From Prochlorococcus marinus subsp. marinus str. CCMP1375 (lineage in GTDB: Bacteria; Cyanobacteriota; Cyanobacteriia; PCC-6307; Cyanobiaceae): 64,000 bases of DNA. The position numbers and the translations under genes are program-made. Position 1 is the first letter of the stretch; every line of letters begins with the position of its first letter. The stretch lies in NCBI RefSeq assembly GCF_000007925.1, contig NC_005042.1, positions 806,001 to 870,000 on the forward strand, in the 5' to 3' direction. This document shows positions 28,385 to 37,897 of this stretch, piece by piece. The notes under the pieces were generated by a model. The model ran no database searches and was not told where the DNA came from. It saw only the letters and a list, made by a program, of their open reading frames with translations.

Positions 28385-28520
28385 TATACGATTGTTATTT
28401 TCTAGCTTAACGATATCTTCGTACATCACCATTTTATTAATTATATTGCTTTTATTCATTACTATTTCAGTAGGATATATTTCTATTATAGATTTTAAGG
28501 ATAAGCGACGGCAGAACTAA
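28365..28520 (+). CDS. Small membrane protein overlapping petN, 51 aa
   Basis: Starts with ATG inside the petN end, in a different frame, overlapping by 20 bases. The product ([14 protein letters not shown]...) has one long hydrophobic helix at about residues 17-42 and a charged, basic end DFKDKRRQN. The tail [14 protein letters not shown] looks like a membrane anchor with a positive-inside end. The overlap suggests coupling with petN and therefore a possible link to the b6f complex or thylakoid membrane, which is inference. Confidence 0.5.
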   Translation: MEQLIFDIRLLFSSLTISSYITILLIILLLFITISVGYISIIDFKDKRRQN

Positions 28521-28536
28521 TTAAAGAAATAATGAT

Positions 28537-29181
28537 TTAATTCAGTTTTGCTTTCCTTTTTGTTTCTTCTACAGTTAGCTTAATAAGTTCCATCATTTCC
28601 TTAATTTTTTCCATAGAGTTTTTATATTGATTTATATCTTTTTCAACTCTATCTTTTGAAAATCCAAGTGCTTCAACACATTCAGATATTATTTCTTTAT
28701 CATCTCCTTCTTTCTTGTCTTCATTTATATTGCTGATTAATTCATAGATTCCAATAGCATGTAGCCTTGAGTAGTACTTATCTTTTCCGGATTGATTTGA
28801 TAATGCTATTCCACCAACTGACTTTTTAATTTCAGCTGTTAATATATTTATTATTTCTTTTATACCTTTTTCATTAATCAATTTCTTAATATTATTTGAA
28901 TATTCCTTTATTGCTTTTATATCAATATTACATGAATTACATAGTGATTCAAGAATCTTACTTATGTGACTGTCAGGCTCATAACCTACAGTAAATCTTT
29001 CAAATGAGATGATTAGTCCATATGAAAAAATCGTATCGATTTTAAAATTTGATTGATTGCTTAACAAATTTAGCTCTACTAAATATTCATCTAGTACTTT
29101 CCTGTATACAGGCGGAATAACATAGGGAAATTCTTTGTGGAATAATCCTTTGCTATCAGAAATGGTAGTTTGTTCACCCAA
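28537..29181 (-). CDS. thf1: Thylakoid formation protein Thf1/Psb29
   Basis: 214 aa, helical. Starts [39 protein letters not shown] in pieces that match the Thf1/Psb29 family, followed by [17 protein letters not shown]. The C-terminal third is a long charged helix with many lysines. Thf1 is needed for normal photosystem II biogenesis and for stability of thylakoid FtsH protease complexes. It is convergent with the petN pair, divergent from clpP, and only about 2.6 kb from the ftsH start, a suggestive neighbourhood. Confidence 0.9.
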
Positions 29182-29258
29182 CTTTTTGATAAAATTCGAA
29201 TAAGACCTTAGCTAATGCAATATAGCAGTTAGTATCGTGGAAACCGATCAATTTTATA

Positions 29259-29849
29259 ATGATCCCTATTGTTGTTGAGGAAACTGGACGCGGCGAAAGA
29301 GCCTTTGATATTTACTCAAGACTTTTACGTGAAAGGATAGTTTTTCTTGGCGAGCAGGTCACTAATGATTCGGCAAATCGTATTGTTGCCCAATTGCTCT
29401 TTCTTGAAGCAGAAGATCCAGAAAAGGATATTTTTCTGTATATAAACTCTCCTGGTGGTTCTGTTTATGATGGTTTTGGTATTTTTGATACCATTCAACA
29501 TATCAAGCCTGATGTGCATACTGTATGTGTCGGATTAGCTGCAAGTATGGGTGCTTTCCTCCTATGTGCTGGAGCAAAAGGCAAGCGCAGTAGCCTCCAG
29601 CATTCAAGGATTATGATTCATCAGCCACTTGGTGGAGCAAGAGGACAGGCAACTGATATACGCATCCAGGCAGACGAAATCCTTTTCCTCAAACAAAAAC
29701 TAAATACTGAATTATCAAATAGAACAGGCCAGCCTCTCTCTAAAATTGCAGAAGATACTGATAGAGATTTTTATATGTCTCCTTCTGAAGCGATAAGCTA
29801 TGGAATAATAGACAATGTACTAAATAAGAAGCCTGTTAGTGTTCTTTAA
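29259..29849 (+). CDS. clpP: ATP-dependent Clp protease proteolytic subunit
   Basis: 196 aa. Serine peptidase of the ClpP family forming the tetradecameric chamber that degrades proteins fed by ClpC or ClpX. The catalytic triad is visible: S96 in [10 protein letters not shown]121 in [10 protein letters not shown], and D170 in TDRDFYM. The N-terminus ([23 protein letters not shown]) shows no propeptide of unusual length. Cyanobacteria have several ClpP paralogues; this has an intact active site, so it is not the inactive ClpR. Confidence 0.96.
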   Translation: MIPIVVEETGRGERAFDIYSRLLRERIVFLGEQVTNDSANRIVAQLLFLEAEDPEKDIFLYINSPGGSVYDGFGIFDTIQHIKPDVHTVCVGLAASMGAFLLCAGAKGKRSSLQHSRIMIHQPLGGARGQATDIRIQADEILFLKQKLNTELSNRTGQPLSKIAEDTDRDFYMSPSEAISYGIIDNVLNKKPVSVL

Positions 29850-29860
29850 GCTTATACATG

Positions 29861-31777
29861 CTATTTGTTTAATATATTTTCAGTTCTAACTTTCTCAGGT
29901 ATTTCTGTATATTGAGAAAGTACATTAACTAATTCCTCACCATTAATAGTTTCTTTTTCTATTAGTAATTCAACTAATTTGTCTATAGATTGTCTGTTAG
30001 ATTTTACTAATTCGAATGTAGCTTGATAACATTCTTTTACTATCTTCCTTACTTGCTCATCAATTTGTTGAGAAATTGAGTCTGATATATCTGATCTTGT
30101 CATTAGATCCCTTCCAATAAATACTTCTTGAGAATCATTTTCTAGTGATATTGGGCCAAGCCTACTCATTCCAAACCTTGTAACCATTTGCCTAGCCATT
30201 GATGCAACTTGCTGTATGTCCCCTCCGGCTCCAGTGGTAACTTCTCCTCTACCAAATACAACGTCCTCAGCTGCTCTACCTCCTAGAGCTCCCATAATTC
30301 TTGCTTTTAACTGAGCTCTACTTACTAACATTTGATCTTCATCTGGTGAGAACCAGGTCAAACCTTTGGCTTGCCCTCTTGGAATAAGAGTTACCTTTTG
30401 AACTGGGTCATGATCTTTTAAAAGTGTTCCCACAATTGCATGCCCTATTTCATGATATGCAATTAATCTTTTGCTTCTTCCATCTGTTAAAGGCTGTCCT
30501 TCCATTCCGGCAATAATTCTATCAACAGCATCATCTATCTCTGATATTCCAATAGCTTCTTTTCTTCTTCTTGCTGTAAGTATTGCAGCTTCATTTAGCA
30601 AGTTAGCTAAATCAGCCCCAGTAAAACCTGGAGTCCTTCTTGCGATACTTTCTAAAGAAAGTACTTCTTCTAGTTTTTTATTTTTAGAATGTACTGTCAA
30701 TATCGATAACCTGCCTTTTATATCTGGTGCATCTACTGATACTTGTCGGTCAAACCTTCCTGGTCTTAGTAAGGCTGAATCTAAAACGTCTGGCCTATTC
30801 GTTGCTGCAATGATTATGATTCCGCTATTACCTTCAAATCCATCCATTTCTGTTAGAAGTTGATTTAAAGTCTGTTCCCTTTCATCATTACCACCTCCAA
30901 TACCTGCGCCTCGTTGTCTTCCTACAGCATCAATTTCGTCAATAAAAATTAAACAAGGACTATTTTCTTTTGCTCTTTTAAATAAATCTCTAACTCTACT
31001 TGCACCAACTCCAACAAACATTTCAACAAATTCTGATCCAGATAAGGAAAAGAAAGGCACGCCAGCTTCCCCAGCTATTGCTTTTGCTAAAAGAGTTTTA
31101 CCTGTCCCGGGAGGGCCAACTAAAAGTACACCTCTTGGAATCTTTGCTCCTACTGAAGTAAATCTTTCTGGTTGTTTTAAAAAAGTAACTACTTCTTCTA
31201 GATCTTCTTTAGCTTCTTCTACTCCTGCAACATCATCAAATTGAACTCCAGTTTCGGCTTCCATTGCAAATCTTGCCTTTGTCTTACCGAATTGCATTGC
31301 TTGGCCAGGTCCGCCAGGCATAGAGTTTGATCTTCTTGCAAGAAATATCAGTCCCCCAATTAAAATTACTGGAAATATTAGGTTTCCTATCAAACCAATT
31401 CCAGGAGGAGCAGTTTTAGCAGGATGAACATCAAAACTAATTCCTTCTTCTTTTAATTTGCTGATTAGATTAGGTGTCAATCCAGGTAGGTCAACTCTTA
31501 TTTTTTGAACCCTGTTATCTAAGTCAGGATCTACTGCTTCGACTATCGCATTTCTTCCACCTTCAAAAATATCAACAGCAGTAACTCTTCCAGCATCTAC
31601 ATAGTCTATAAATCTTCCATAGCTCATCCTTGACACTGCAGTATTTCTAGAACCTATTGCCGCATCAGGTGTTTTTGTGGCATTAGTACTGTTGCTGGTA
31701 AATATCTGCCATGTAACAAGCAGAAGAATAACCATAGGGATTAACCATAAAGCAAATGATCTAAACCTTGGATTCAT
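29861..31777 (-). CDS. ftsH: ATP-dependent zinc metalloprotease FtsH
   Basis: 638 aa. Two membrane helices (about residues 8-25 and 126-147) flank an extracytoplasmic domain; then an AAA+ domain with Walker A GPPGTGKT at 221-228, Walker B IFIDEID at 277-283 and the arginine-finger region around 338-343; then the zinc site HEIGH at 442-446. It degrades damaged membrane proteins, notably photosystem II D1 in thylakoids. Convergent with clpP by 11 bases. The Ile in HEIGH is a common cyanobacterial variant of HEAGH. Which of the several FtsH paralogues this is cannot be told. Confidence 0.97.
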   Translation of the reverse strand: MNPRFRSFALWLIPMVILLLVTWQIFTSNSTNATKTPDAAIGSRNTAVSRMSYGRFIDYVDAGRVTAVDIFEGGRNAIVEAVDPDLDNRVQKIRVDLPGLTPNLISKLKEEGISFDVHPAKTAPPGIGLIGNLIFPVILIGGLIFLARRSNSMPGGPGQAMQFGKTKARFAMEAETGVQFDDVAGVEEAKEDLEEVVTFLKQPERFTSVGAKIPRGVLLVGPPGTGKTLLAKAIAGEAGVPFFSLSGSEFVEMFVGVGASRVRDLFKRAKENSPCLIFIDEIDAVGRQRGAGIGGGNDEREQTLNQLLTEMDGFEGNSGIIIIAATNRPDVLDSALLRPGRFDRQVSVDAPDIKGRLSILTVHSKNKKLEEVLSLESIARRTPGFTGADLANLLNEAAILTARRRKEAIGISEIDDAVDRIIAGMEGQPLTDGRSKRLIAYHEIGHAIVGTLLKDHDPVQKVTLIPRGQAKGLTWFSPDEDQMLVSRAQLKARIMGALGGRAAEDVVFGRGEVTTGAGGDIQQVASMARQMVTRFGMSRLGPISLENDSQEVFIGRDLMTRSDISDSISQQIDEQVRKIVKECYQATFELVKSNRQSIDKLVELLIEKETINGEELVNVLSQYTEIPEKVRTENILNK

Positions 31778-31893
31778 GTACTGAATGAAATTTAATTTAT
31801 TCTAAGAGAATATATGGCTGATCCGTTGGATTTTAGAGAATTATTTTTTTAGTGAGTTTCTAGAAATGAAATTGTGGGTTTTCTCAAAATTAT

Positions 31894-33123
31894 TCAAAGA
31901 CTTCGTAAGGCAACTATAGGATCTAGCTTTGAAGCCCGCTTTGCTGGAAGTACGCCAAATATTAATCCAATTGATCCAGATAAACTAACAGTAAACATTA
32001 TTACCTTAAGTTCAATATTAGCTGGAAGAGATGTTAATAAAGCTATCCCATTAACTGAGCCTAGGCCTATAAAAGCACCTAAGATTCCTCCAATTACAGC
32101 AAGAACAAGAGCCTCAGTAAGGAATTGAAGCATAATGTCAGCTTCTCTTGCACCTATTGCTTTTCTAAGACCTATCTCTTCTGTCCTTTCACTAACTGAA
32201 ACTAACATTATATTCATAATTCCAATACCTCCTACGAATAATGAGATCCCTCCTATTGCTGCCAGCATTAATGTTAAACCTCCTGTAATCGCTGAGACTA
32301 TAGATAGAGCATCTTTTTGCGACCTAACAGCAAAATCATCATCCTTGATTATGTTGTGTCTCTGCCTCAATAGATTAGTAATTTGAAATTTAGCAGCATT
32401 TATAGCTCTTGCATCTTTTGCTTGAATACTTATGAAACTCAAACTAACTCCATATGTAGGGTCTTTACCTGTAATTCTATTAACCATAGTTGTTAATGGA
32501 ATATATATATTTTTATCTTGGTTGCTTCCAAATACTGCACCCTTTGGTTCCATTACACCTATTACTTGAAAAGATTGATCTTTTATTCTTAAGTTTTTAC
32601 CTAGAGAATTTATATTATTAAATAGATCTTGATTTAATTCATGTCCTATTATAGCAACATTCTTTGCACCGTTATTATCTTTTTCACTTATAAATCTACC
32701 TTTTGCTATATCAAAACTTCTTACTTGCAAGAAATCAGGTGTGACACCTAGAACTGTAGAACTAAAACTTTTAGATTCATATTGGATTACTTCGCTAGAA
32801 GATATTTGGGGGGCAACCTTTTCTATTGTAGGAACTTGTTGCTCTATAGCGATAGCATCCCTTAACGTAAGATTTCTAGGAAATGCTACTCCTCTTCTTC
32901 TTGTATTATTGTTGCCAGGAACGACAAACAAAACGTTGGCACCTAGATTACTTAATTGATTAGAAGCAAGTTTCTGAGCTCCTTTGCCTACACCCAATAA
33001 TGTAATTACTGAAGCATTGCCAATGATAATGCCTAACATTGTCAATGAACTTCTTAATTTATTAGCCTTTAATGTCTTTAAAGACATTAAAAATATTTCA
33101 TTTAGTGGAACTTTTCTGCCCAT
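31894..33123 (-). CDS. MacB-like ABC transporter permease (FtsX family)
   Basis: 409 aa. One N-terminal helix (about residues 21-41, SLTMLGIIIGNASVITLLGVG), a large extracytoplasmic domain, then three helices near residues 278-304, 330-358 and 370-390. This is the MacB/DevC permease architecture, without an ATPase domain. The matching ATPase and membrane-fusion genes are not beside it. The substrate could be a lipid, peptide or glycolipid. It follows pyk by 5 bases and is probably read through from it. Confidence 0.85.
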   Translation of the reverse strand: MGRKVPLNEIFLMSLKTLKANKLRSSLTMLGIIIGNASVITLLGVGKGAQKLASNQLSNLGANVLFVVPGNNNTRRRGVAFPRNLTLRDAIAIEQQVPTIEKVAPQISSSEVIQYESKSFSSTVLGVTPDFLQVRSFDIAKGRFISEKDNNGAKNVAIIGHELNQDLFNNINSLGKNLRIKDQSFQVIGVMEPKGAVFGSNQDKNIYIPLTTMVNRITGKDPTYGVSLSFISIQAKDARAINAAKFQITNLLRQRHNIIKDDDFAVRSQKDALSIVSAITGGLTLMLAAIGGISLFVGGIGIMNIMLVSVSERTEEIGLRKAIGAREADIMLQFLTEALVLAVIGGILGAFIGLGSVNGIALLTSLPANIELKVIMFTVSLSGSIGLIFGVLPAKRASKLDPIVALRSL

Positions 33124-33128
33124 TATAA

Positions 33129-34913
33129 TTAATTATATGTTTTCAGGTCCTGAGCAAGACCCTTTATTATATTTCCATCTTTAAGATCTAGTGTGACAAT
33201 CTCGCCATTTTTAAATTTAGTACATGCTCCTTCTACATTATATATAGCAGGAATTATATTATTATCTTCAATTTGATTATTTGTATTGATTAATGAATAT
33301 TCGCCTTCAAATATCATTGCTGATATATGAGTTTTAGTGTCCAAATTATATTGTACATTTTCTGCAAGTACTAGTATTTCGCCTGATTTTAAATCTGACA
33401 GATCGGTTGCTTTATTTATAACTCTAAGTTTGCCACTTATTGTTCCTTCTTTAACGATTGGTTTTGTTTTTCCGCTCGCTACTATCTTGCTGACAATTCC
33501 TACTTTAATTAAATCTGTTGAACCACTTATGCCTGTTAGGGTTCCTGCTGTTTCTACTACTTGATCTCCGGGCTTTAATAATTTCATGTCCATTGCCTGC
33601 TCCATTGCTATTCCAAAGGTTTTGCTTGTGCTTTTTTGAGCATCTATCAACAAGGGAGATACACCCCATACCAATTGAAGTCTTCTTGCGACGCTAATTT
33701 CACTTGTTATGGCAAGAATTGGGGTAGCAGGACGAAACTTACTCACATTATGAGCAGTTGCACCACTTTTAGTTAGGGGAAGTATTGCTGCTGCGTTTAA
33801 TTGTCTTGCAATAGTACTTACTGCGGCACTAATTGCATTAGGAATTGTACTTGGAAGGTGGCTTTCTAAAGCTCTTTGTGGGTAATCCCTCTCGATTCTT
33901 CTTGCTATTTTTGCCATGGTTTCGACAGCTTCTATTGGATAATCTCCCACTGCTGTTTCGTTAGAAAGCATTACTGCATCTGTACCATCAAGTATTGCAT
34001 TAGCTACATCGCTAACTTCTGCCCTAGTTGGTCTAGGACTCGAGGCCATCGAATCCAACATCTGGGTAGCTGTAATAATTGGTATCCCAAGGCTATTGGC
34101 CTTTTTAATTAATTCTTTCTGCAGCAAAGGTACTTCTTCTGCATCCATTTCAACACCCAAATCGCCTCTTGCAACCATCACCCCATCACAAAGGCTGAGT
34201 ATTGAATCTATTTGGTCTATTGCTTCAAATTTCTCTATTTTTGCAACTATTGGAGTGGTATAACCATGCCGTCTGATTAATTCCTTGATTTCTTGAATAT
34301 CCGCTGGATTCCTAACAAAACTTAGAGCTACCCAGTCAACTCCTTGTTTTAGACCAAATGAAAGGTCTATTTTATCTTTTTCAGTTAAAGCATTAATTGA
34401 TAGTTGTACGTCAGGGAAATTAACCCCTTTGTTGTTTGAAAGAATTCCACCAACTGTGACTTTGCAAATAAGTGATTTGTTTTTCTTGTCTACATTCTCT
34501 ACAATCATTTCGACTCTTCCATCATCTAATAATATTCTTTTTCCTTTTTCCACCTCATTGACAAGGTTTTCATAGGTGACATTAGCTATTTCCTGATTGC
34601 AGTCTTTGTTTTCTGAAGTTAGGGCAAATACATCTCCTGTTTTTAGGTTGACTGGACCCTCTTTAAATCTTCCTAATCTGATTTTAGGACCTTGTAAATC
34701 CTGAAGAATGCCTATGTTTACTCCTAAATCTGATGCAACAGATCTGATGGTTTTTATCCGTTTTGCATGTTCTTCATGATCTCCATGCGAGAAATTCAGT
34801 CTAAAGGTTGTAGCACCTGCTTTAATAAGCTCTGTGATTTTCTCTGGACTTTCTGTTGCAGGGCCTATTGTCGCAACGATCTTTGTCCTACGTTTTAGAT
34901 CTATCGTTGTCAT
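33129..34913 (-). CDS. pyk: Pyruvate kinase with C-terminal PEP-utilising-type domain
   Basis: 594 aa. Residues 1 to about 470 are a normal pyruvate kinase: TKIVATIGPA, DLQGPKIRLG, the active-site block IPIITATQMLDSM and SNETAVGDYPIEAV, and a C-terminal domain. It converts phosphoenolpyruvate and ADP to pyruvate and ATP. The last about 110 residues resemble the swivelling domain of PEP-utilising enzymes (ILVLAENVQYNL... and VTLDLKDGNI), but the expected T-S-H motif with the phospho-accepting histidine is absent. Its start is 5 kb from dxs, which consumes pyruvate. Allosteric role for the extra domain is possible. Confidence 0.95.
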   Translation of the reverse strand: MTTIDLKRRTKIVATIGPATESPEKITELIKAGATTFRLNFSHGDHEEHAKRIKTIRSVASDLGVNIGILQDLQGPKIRLGRFKEGPVNLKTGDVFALTSENKDCNQEIANVTYENLVNEVEKGKRILLDDGRVEMIVENVDKKNKSLICKVTVGGILSNNKGVNFPDVQLSINALTEKDKIDLSFGLKQGVDWVALSFVRNPADIQEIKELIRRHGYTTPIVAKIEKFEAIDQIDSILSLCDGVMVARGDLGVEMDAEEVPLLQKELIKKANSLGIPIITATQMLDSMASSPRPTRAEVSDVANAILDGTDAVMLSNETAVGDYPIEAVETMAKIARRIERDYPQRALESHLPSTIPNAISAAVSTIARQLNAAAILPLTKSGATAHNVSKFRPATPILAITSEISVARRLQLVWGVSPLLIDAQKSTSKTFGIAMEQAMDMKLLKPGDQVVETAGTLTGISGSTDLIKVGIVSKIVASGKTKPIVKEGTISGKLRVINKATDLSDLKSGEILVLAENVQYNLDTKTHISAMIFEGEYSLINTNNQIEDNNIIPAIYNVEGACTKFKNGEIVTLDLKDGNIIKGLAQDLKTYN

Positions 34914-34990
34914 TTGAGAGCCTTTACATCCTCAGAAAAATAACATCTTGCGTTCATTTTGATTACCTCTGAGGCTTACTACTTATTATC

Positions 34991-35320
34991 ATGGACCTTA
35001 ATCAGTACCAAGACAAATCAAGAGACACAGCGCGTTATCCTAACGTCGGAAACAATGTTATTTATCCAACGCTAGGCCTAGCTGGAGAATCAGGAGAAGT
35101 GGCCGACAAGGTCAAAAAGGTACTACGAGATAAAGAAGGCTTGTTTGATGAAGATGAAAAGCAACAAATCAAGATGGAATTAGGAGACGTACTTTGGTAC
35201 GTAGCGCAATTGTCAACAGAATTGGGATTTGAACTTAATGATGTTGCTAGCTCTAATTTAGAAAAACTATCTAGTAGGTCTATTCGAGGTAAACTATCTG
35301 GTAGTGGGGACAATAGATAG
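34991..35320 (+). CDS. MazG-family nucleotide pyrophosphohydrolase
   Basis: 109 aa, all-alpha. The catalytic acidic set is visible: GLAGESGEVADKVKK near residue 30 and KMELGDVLWYVAQL near residue 60, giving the ExxE12-28ExxD pattern of the MazG/dUTPase superfamily. Such proteins cleave noncanonical or stress-related nucleoside triphosphates to monophosphates. Single-domain, so closer to the small phage-like or housekeeping MazG-like proteins than to E. coli MazG. Convergent with the YggT gene, 19 bases apart. Confidence 0.88.
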   Translation: MDLNQYQDKSRDTARYPNVGNNVIYPTLGLAGESGEVADKVKKVLRDKEGLFDEDEKQQIKMELGDVLWYVAQLSTELGFELNDVASSNLEKLSSRSIRGKLSGSGDNR

Positions 35321-35339
35321 TTGTATTGCAAACATTTAT

Positions 35340-35645
35340 TTATGTAAAGCTATTAATCAGGCTACTATTTAGGAATGCGAATCTTAAATTACTTAATACT
35401 GATTCGGCAAGATTCAAAACTATAAATGCTAGTATTGGTGATATGTCTAGTCCCCCAATTGCTGGAATTATTCCTCTGAATAGATTTAAATAGGGATCTG
35501 TTATTGCACTGATATTACTAAGAATTGGATTGCTCCAATCTAGATTTGGAAACCATGTAAGTAATACTCTTAGAATTAATATGTACGAGTAAATAAATAG
35601 TGTCTGACTGAGGACAGCAAAAATATTTGAAATTACGGTTGACAT
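35340..35645 (-). CDS. YggT family membrane protein
   Basis: 101 aa with two YggT-type hydrophobic repeats; the phrase LILRVLLTWFPNLDW near residue 25 and ITDPYLNLFRGIIPAIGGLDISPI in the middle are characteristic. Cyanobacterial and chloroplast members are linked to thylakoid or nucleoid partition, or to cytochrome b6f assembly (CCB3). Which applies here is unknown. It follows scpB by 23 bases on the same strand. Confidence 0.88.
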   Translation of the reverse strand: MSTVISNIFAVLSQTLFIYSYILILRVLLTWFPNLDWSNPILSNISAITDPYLNLFRGIIPAIGGLDISPILAFIVLNLAESVLSNLRFAFLNSSLINSFT

Positions 35646-35668
35646 CTCTTTAAGGATAAAATTCTATT

Positions 35669-36151
35669 TTAAGCAGCTTTTTTATCATCTGTGTCATTTA
35701 TATCAGGAATTACAGTGAATGTTCTATGGAATTTCTCTGAAAGAGTTAGCCAGAAAGATCTACCTTCACGTTGTCTTTTCCTTTCCACAAAGTTCATTTC
35801 GACTAACTCTTTTATATGTTCATAAGCTCCAGAGCCTCTAAGGTCTACTAATTCTGACTGCAGAATTCTTTTTTTAAGGGCTATTGTTGCAAGAGTTCTA
35901 AGGGTTGCTCCTGAAATATCGACTGGTAAGAGATTTTGTACAAGTTCACCAAGCCCTTTTCTTAATTGAAGGCTATATTTAGCTTCATTTTCCTTAATTT
36001 CCAAGGCTGTGTCTCTTTGAGAATATCCTGCCATTAGAGCTAATAAAGCTTCTTCTATAATTGCTTTCTCCTCTTTCAATACTTCTGAAATTTCAGCAAC
36101 GCTTATAGGTTTACCTTTTAAATAAAGGACAGCTTCAATTCTTGCTGGCAA
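35669..36151 (-). CDS. scpB: Segregation and condensation protein B
   Basis: 160 aa. Winged-helix protein that joins ScpA and SMC in the condensin complex compacting the chromosome. The start MPARIEAVLYLKGKPISVAEI and the later DISGATLRTLATIALK and LRGSGAYEHIKELVE are typical. The start codon is TTG at 36151; no ATG, GTG or other TTG is in frame up to the stop TGA upstream. A rare ATT or ATC start a little upstream is the alternative. It lies between ilvA and yggT. Confidence 0.9.
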   Translation of the reverse strand: MPARIEAVLYLKGKPISVAEISEVLKEEKAIIEEALLALMAGYSQRDTALEIKENEAKYSLQLRKGLGELVQNLLPVDISGATLRTLATIALKKRILQSELVDLRGSGAYEHIKELVEMNFVERKRQREGRSFWLTLSEKFHRTFTVIPDINDTDDKKAA

Positions 36152-36239
36152 AGAAAGATCATGAATATCAGCTTCATTATTTTGGGATGTAATTTTTGCG
36201 ATAACAGATCAATTAATAATTGTCCTAAAAATAACCTGA

Positions 36240-37781
36240 TTATTCGTGTTGTGCACCCAAAAATAGTTTATATGCTGCATTTTCTGTCTCCTCCCAGTAT
36301 TTGTAACCAAGTTCATTAAGGAAATTCCTCCATGCAACTAAATCTTTGTCATGTACTAAGACTCCTATGACAATTCTTCCTATATCTGCACCATGGTTTC
36401 TGTAGTTAAAAATGCTTATACTCCATTCCGGATTCATCGCTTCGAGAAAATTCATTAAAGCCCCTGGGCGCTCAGGGAACTCAAACCTATATAAAAGCTC
36501 TTTATAAGATTTTTTTTGATTTCTTATAACATTAGGGAACCTTCCTCCAATCATATGCCTTAAATGTATTTTTGATAATTCATCATCACTAAGGTCTATT
36601 ATTTTAAATCCATGTGATTTTATTTTATTAAAGAGAGAAATACGATCTTCTTTGTTTGCTACTTCTACAGCCATAAAAATATTAGCTGTTTTGGTTTGTG
36701 ATATACGATAACTAAACTCTGTTAGATTTCTATTATCAATTACCTTACATAACATCTTTAAGCTACCAGCTTTTTCTTCTATTTCTATGGCCATCATTGC
36801 CTCTTTGCTTTCACCTAATAGAGCTCTTTCAGCTACAAACCTTAGCCTTTCAAAATTCATATTTGCTCCACATGTAATTGCAACAAGATGTTTATCTTTT
36901 AGATCATTTTTCTGAATATGAGCTTTTAATCCAGCAATTGCTAGGGCACCTGCAGGCTCGAGTATTCCTCTAGTATCCTCAAAAAAATCTTTAATAGCAG
37001 CACAAATTTGATCAGTATTGACTGTGATCATCTCATCAACATATTTTTTAGCCAGCTTGAAAGTTTCTTCACCAACTTGCTTAACTGCTACACCATCAGC
37101 AAATAGACCTACATTAGAAAGTTCAATTCTCTTATTTGCTTTTAAAGAAGATGTCATTGCTGATGCATCTTCTGGCTCTACGCCAATTATCTTTACTTCA
37201 GGCCACAAGTTTTTAATATAAGCTCCGACTCCTGCTATTAATCCACCCCCGCCAACTGCAACATAGATTGCATAAGGTGGTTGATCTATTTGTCTTAGAA
37301 TCTCAACACCAATTGTGCCTTGACCTGCAATAACAAGTGGATCGTCAAAAGGATGAATGAAAACCAGTTCTTCTTCCTTGCTGAGCCTGATGGCTTCTAA
37401 ATATGCTTCATCGTATGTATCTCCATGAAGTATTACTTTTGCTTTTAATGATTTAACTGCTTGTATTTTTACTGGGGGAGTTGTTATAGGCATCACTATC
37501 ACAGCTCGGCATTTTAAGTGTTGTGCACTTAAGGCCACTCCTTGTGCGTGATTCCCAGCGCTAGATGCAACTACACCTTTTTCCAGTTCTTTCTGTGTCA
37601 AATTCGACATACGGTTATATGCCCCTCTTAATTTGAAGGAAAAAACTGGCTGTAGGTCCTCTCTTTTTAGCCAAATATCATTTTGAACTCTTTTACTCAG
37701 ATTAAATGCCTTCTCTAAGGGGGTTTCTCTTGCTACGTCGTAAACACGAGCAGTAAGAATTTTATGTAAATAGTCCACCAT
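36240..37781 (-). CDS. ilvA: Threonine ammonia-lyase, biosynthetic
   Basis: 513 aa. PLP enzyme converting threonine to 2-oxobutanoate, the first step of isoleucine synthesis. The PLP lysine is in SFKLRGAYNR, the substrate loop SSAGNHAQGVAL is intact, and the phosphate-binding glycine run AVGGGGLIAGVG is near residue 180. The C-terminal 180 residues contain two ACT-like domains (around FPERPGALMNFLEAM), so it should be feedback-inhibited by isoleucine. Divergent from dxs by 116 bases and followed by scpB. Confidence 0.96.
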   Translation of the reverse strand: MVDYLHKILTARVYDVARETPLEKAFNLSKRVQNDIWLKREDLQPVFSFKLRGAYNRMSNLTQKELEKGVVASSAGNHAQGVALSAQHLKCRAVIVMPITTPPVKIQAVKSLKAKVILHGDTYDEAYLEAIRLSKEEELVFIHPFDDPLVIAGQGTIGVEILRQIDQPPYAIYVAVGGGGLIAGVGAYIKNLWPEVKIIGVEPEDASAMTSSLKANKRIELSNVGLFADGVAVKQVGEETFKLAKKYVDEMITVNTDQICAAIKDFFEDTRGILEPAGALAIAGLKAHIQKNDLKDKHLVAITCGANMNFERLRFVAERALLGESKEAMMAIEIEEKAGSLKMLCKVIDNRNLTEFSYRISQTKTANIFMAVEVANKEDRISLFNKIKSHGFKIIDLSDDELSKIHLRHMIGGRFPNVIRNQKKSYKELLYRFEFPERPGALMNFLEAMNPEWSISIFNYRNHGADIGRIVIGVLVHDKDLVAWRNFLNELGYKYWEETENAAYKLFLGAQHE

Positions 37782-37897
37782 ATGTTCATTCTGTCAGATT
37801 TTGAGGTTGTTTTTCCTACTATCCATTTTGGATTAGGTAATAATCTTTTCTAAATGGAGTAAGACACCGTAGATTGTTAGAAATAACTCTTACGGTT

